From the NCBI RefSeq assembly GCF_000350165.1, contig NZ_CAUI01000023.1, positions 186,001 to 250,000 on the forward strand: 64,000 bases of DNA, in the 5' to 3' direction. The notes beneath the pieces were generated by a model. The model ran no database searches and was not told the DNA's origin. It saw only the letters and a program-made list of their open reading frames with translations. Origin of the DNA: Halanaerobium saccharolyticum subsp. saccharolyticum DSM 6643. Its GTDB lineage: Bacteria > Bacillota > Halanaerobiia > Halanaerobiales > Halanaerobiaceae. The position numbers and the translations under genes are program-made. Below are positions 62,466 to 64,000 of the stretch, piece by piece. The stretch's first letter is position 1, and each line of letters starts with the position of its first letter.

Positions 62466-64000
62466 TCATGCATTTAGTTTAACCTTCAATTTATCGTCCT
62501 CTTTTATTTTTGTTGCTAAATCAACACTCTCTCCATTTAATATTAGTTTCATTTTTTCTCGCATAGTTTCTGATATTTCATAATTTATATAATTGAATAC
62601 TCCTTTTATTGTTAATGTTCTTGAAAAAGCCTTAATCTGATCTCCAGCTTGTATTTTATAATTTAAATCTTCTTTTTCTCCATTGATTTTTACTTCCCAA
62701 ATCTGATCTGGCACATTTAACTCACTACCGTTAAAATAAAAACTAATTTCTTTATTACCTTTTTTTTGCAATAAACTTCTTATAGTTAAAAATCCATTTT
62801 GCTGTTCTTCAATTTCCAATTTAATACCGTCTTGTAATGGTTCTTCTAAATTTATCTTTTTTTGTTCAGAGGTAATTAAATAATTAGATTTGCTAATTTC
62901 TTCTTTTTGACCGTTATAAGTATATTCAATGCTTTCATTCTTTAGTTTTTCCGGTTGTAAATCCATAATTTGAGATAATCCATCTTTTATTGTCCTAGGT
63001 ACTTTGTATTCAATTTCAGCACCATCAATTAAATCTTGATCACTATTAACCAACTTTCCATTTTGTGTTATTCTTGTCCCTACCTTATTTTTAGTTCCAT
63101 TAAGATAAATAATATAATTAAATAAATCAGAATCTGGAATCACATCTCTAATTTTAGCTTCAGCATCAACTCCAGGTCTTCCAGGTTTAAAGCTGATTTT
63201 ATCACCATTATTTACTCTTTGCTTTAAACCAACTTTTTTACTATTAAGTAAAATCTCACCTGAAGTTCCCATTTCCCCTTTTATAATTTCAAGTTTGCCA
63301 TTTACAGTAGCTGTAATTCCCATCCCGGGGTGTGGACGAAACTGATCTAATTCAATATCTGCGGCTAACAAAGCATCTGACACTTTGGGTTGAGAAAGAG
63401 TTAATAAATTAATGCGCTCTCCATTGACCTCAACTTCTAAAAATACAGCCTTACTTTTAGTTTCGATAGTTGTTATAGCTATTCCAATTGGTGTTAAAGT
63501 TTGTATAGTATTTACTCCATTTATCTCTCCCTTAATGTTATCTAAATCTTCTCTTTTTCTTATTCCAATTCTATTTTTAATAATATCCATTTTTTTAGAA
63601 AATCTTTCTGTCAAACCAGGAGTTAAACTACCTCCGCCTATAAATATAACTGCTTGTGGCGGACTAGAATTAATTTCTAAAATCTTATCTGCAATAGATT
63701 TACTTAACTGATCCAATTCTTTTTCTATTGTTTTCAGAATTTCTTCTTTACTCAAATCTAAAGTTTCACCTAAAATTGTTTTTACTTCCAATCTGTCATT
63801 TCCATTTAGATTACACTTTAATTTCTCAGCATTATTGTAATCTACCAAAAAATTTTCTGATATAGTTTCAGTAATTTCATCACCCGCTATTGGTACCATT
63901 GCATAACCGGAAATAGATCCATTTTTAGTAATTGCAATATCAGAAGTTCCAGCACCAATATCTACCAAAGCCAAATTAAAATTAATCATTGCTTCAGGTA
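62466..64000 (-). CDS. FtsA/MreB-type ATPase with repeated beta-rich C-terminal region (5' end outside window)
   Basis: The frame is open to the window edge, so the N-terminus is missing; at least 511 residues remain. The start of the visible part is an actin-like ATPase core of the FtsA/PilM group: LALVDIGAGTSDIAI (phosphate loop 2) and VIFIGGGSLTPGLTERF (adenosine motif). From about residue 180 the protein continues for over 300 residues with repeated beta-rich units of the form x-NG-x(4-6)-...-GD-x-hydrophobic (VEVNGERI, ILLNSKKVGL, IYLNGTKNKV, FYFNGSELNV, LILNGESVDL). FtsA itself has no such tail. Probably cytoskeletal or membrane-associated; function uncertain. Confidence 0.8.
   Translation of the reverse strand, partial: PEAMINFNLALVDIGAGTSDIAITKNGSISGYAMVPIAGDEITETISENFLVDYNNAEKLKCNLNGNDRLEVKTILGETLDLSKEEILKTIEKELDQLSKSIADKILEINSSPPQAVIFIGGGSLTPGLTERFSKKMDIIKNRIGIRKREDLDNIKGEINGVNTIQTLTPIGIAITTIETKSKAVFLEVEVNGERINLLTLSQPKVSDALLAADIELDQFRPHPGMGITATVNGKLEIIKGEMGTSGEILLNSKKVGLKQRVNNGDKISFKPGRPGVDAEAKIRDVIPDSDLFNYIIYLNGTKNKVGTRITQNGKLVNSDQDLIDGAEIEYKVPRTIKDGLSQIMDLQPEKLKNESIEYTYNGQKEEISKSNYLITSEQKKINLEEPLQDGIKLEIEEQQNGFLTIRSLLQKKGNKEISFYFNGSELNVPDQIWEVKINGEKEDLNYKIQAGDQIKAFSRTLTIKGVFNYINYEISETMREKMKLILNGESVDLATKIKEDDKLKVKLNA

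Noticed and set aside
1-64000. tRNA, rRNA, CRISPR, insertion sequences or prophage
   Set aside because: No cloverleaf-like or rRNA sequence, no regularly spaced repeats and no transposase or phage gene were recognised.

Overview
The window is AT-rich chromosomal DNA from an anaerobic, fermentative, diderm member of the Firmicutes. A relative of Halanaerobium or Halothermothrix (order Halanaerobiales) fits best. The clues are TolC and RND genes, which need an outer membrane, alongside Firmicutes-like proteins; a sucrose-phosphate synthase of the short Halothermothrix type; a minimal SufBC system; a hybrid cluster protein and a flavodiiron protein; and strong AGGAGG ribosome binding sites. The assignment is by eye; no composition or similarity search was run. 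No rRNA, tRNA, CRISPR array, insertion sequence or prophage was seen.

Layout. 1-8350 (minus strand): partial dihydrolipoamide dehydrogenase, cyclopropane fatty acid synthase, patatin-like lipase, a three-gene NMT1/SsuA-type ABC transporter, a SufC-SufB pair and a fucose-isomerase-like protein. 8490-27580: a storage-glucan and sucrose island with glgA (fused to a helix-hairpin-helix tail), glgB-glgC-glgD, a Na+/amino-acid symporter, a LacI regulator, sucrose phosphorylase, a P-loop DUF4914 protein, pullulanase, a PfkB sugar kinase, sucrose-phosphate synthase and a short glucan phosphorylase. Together these could interconvert glycogen, glucose-1-phosphate, fructose-6-phosphate and sucrose; sucrose may serve as a compatible solute. 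27600-31960: a HAD / Pit accessory / phosphate transporter / MscS / DJ-1 run. 32100-36300: two unknown proteins, an ECF S component and a SEC-C/TPR protein. 36340-39770: argC-argB-argD. 39980-47770: an aldo-keto reductase and an RND efflux operon with two tolC genes.

47845-55270 is a stress region. A cupin, a TetR regulator, a very unusual fusion of a GlpA-like flavoprotein to hybrid cluster protein, a DUF3343 protein, a cysteine-desulfurase-like enzyme and a flavodiiron protein share two sets of operators. TGAATGA-N4-TCATTCA occurs three times and belongs to TetR. A CRP/FNR-type palindrome (CGTGA-N6-TCACA) occurs three times, in front of the cupin, the fusion and the flavodiiron gene. 55320-58255 is a four-gene unit that I consider the best candidate for an undescribed system: a 28-residue secreted-peptide gene, a membrane HD-GYP protein and two unknown proteins. 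58549-64000 holds fumC, an IclR regulator, a membrane protein, manA and the C-terminal part of an FtsA-like ATPase with a repeated beta-rich tail.

Two genes (argB and the ECF S component) have no ATG, GTG or TTG start at the expected place. In both, an ATA codon lies exactly 8 nt after a strong Shine-Dalgarno, suggesting non-canonical initiation. Apart from the 58114-58548 gap, which holds the peptide gene and its leader, no gap between genes exceeds 300 bases.
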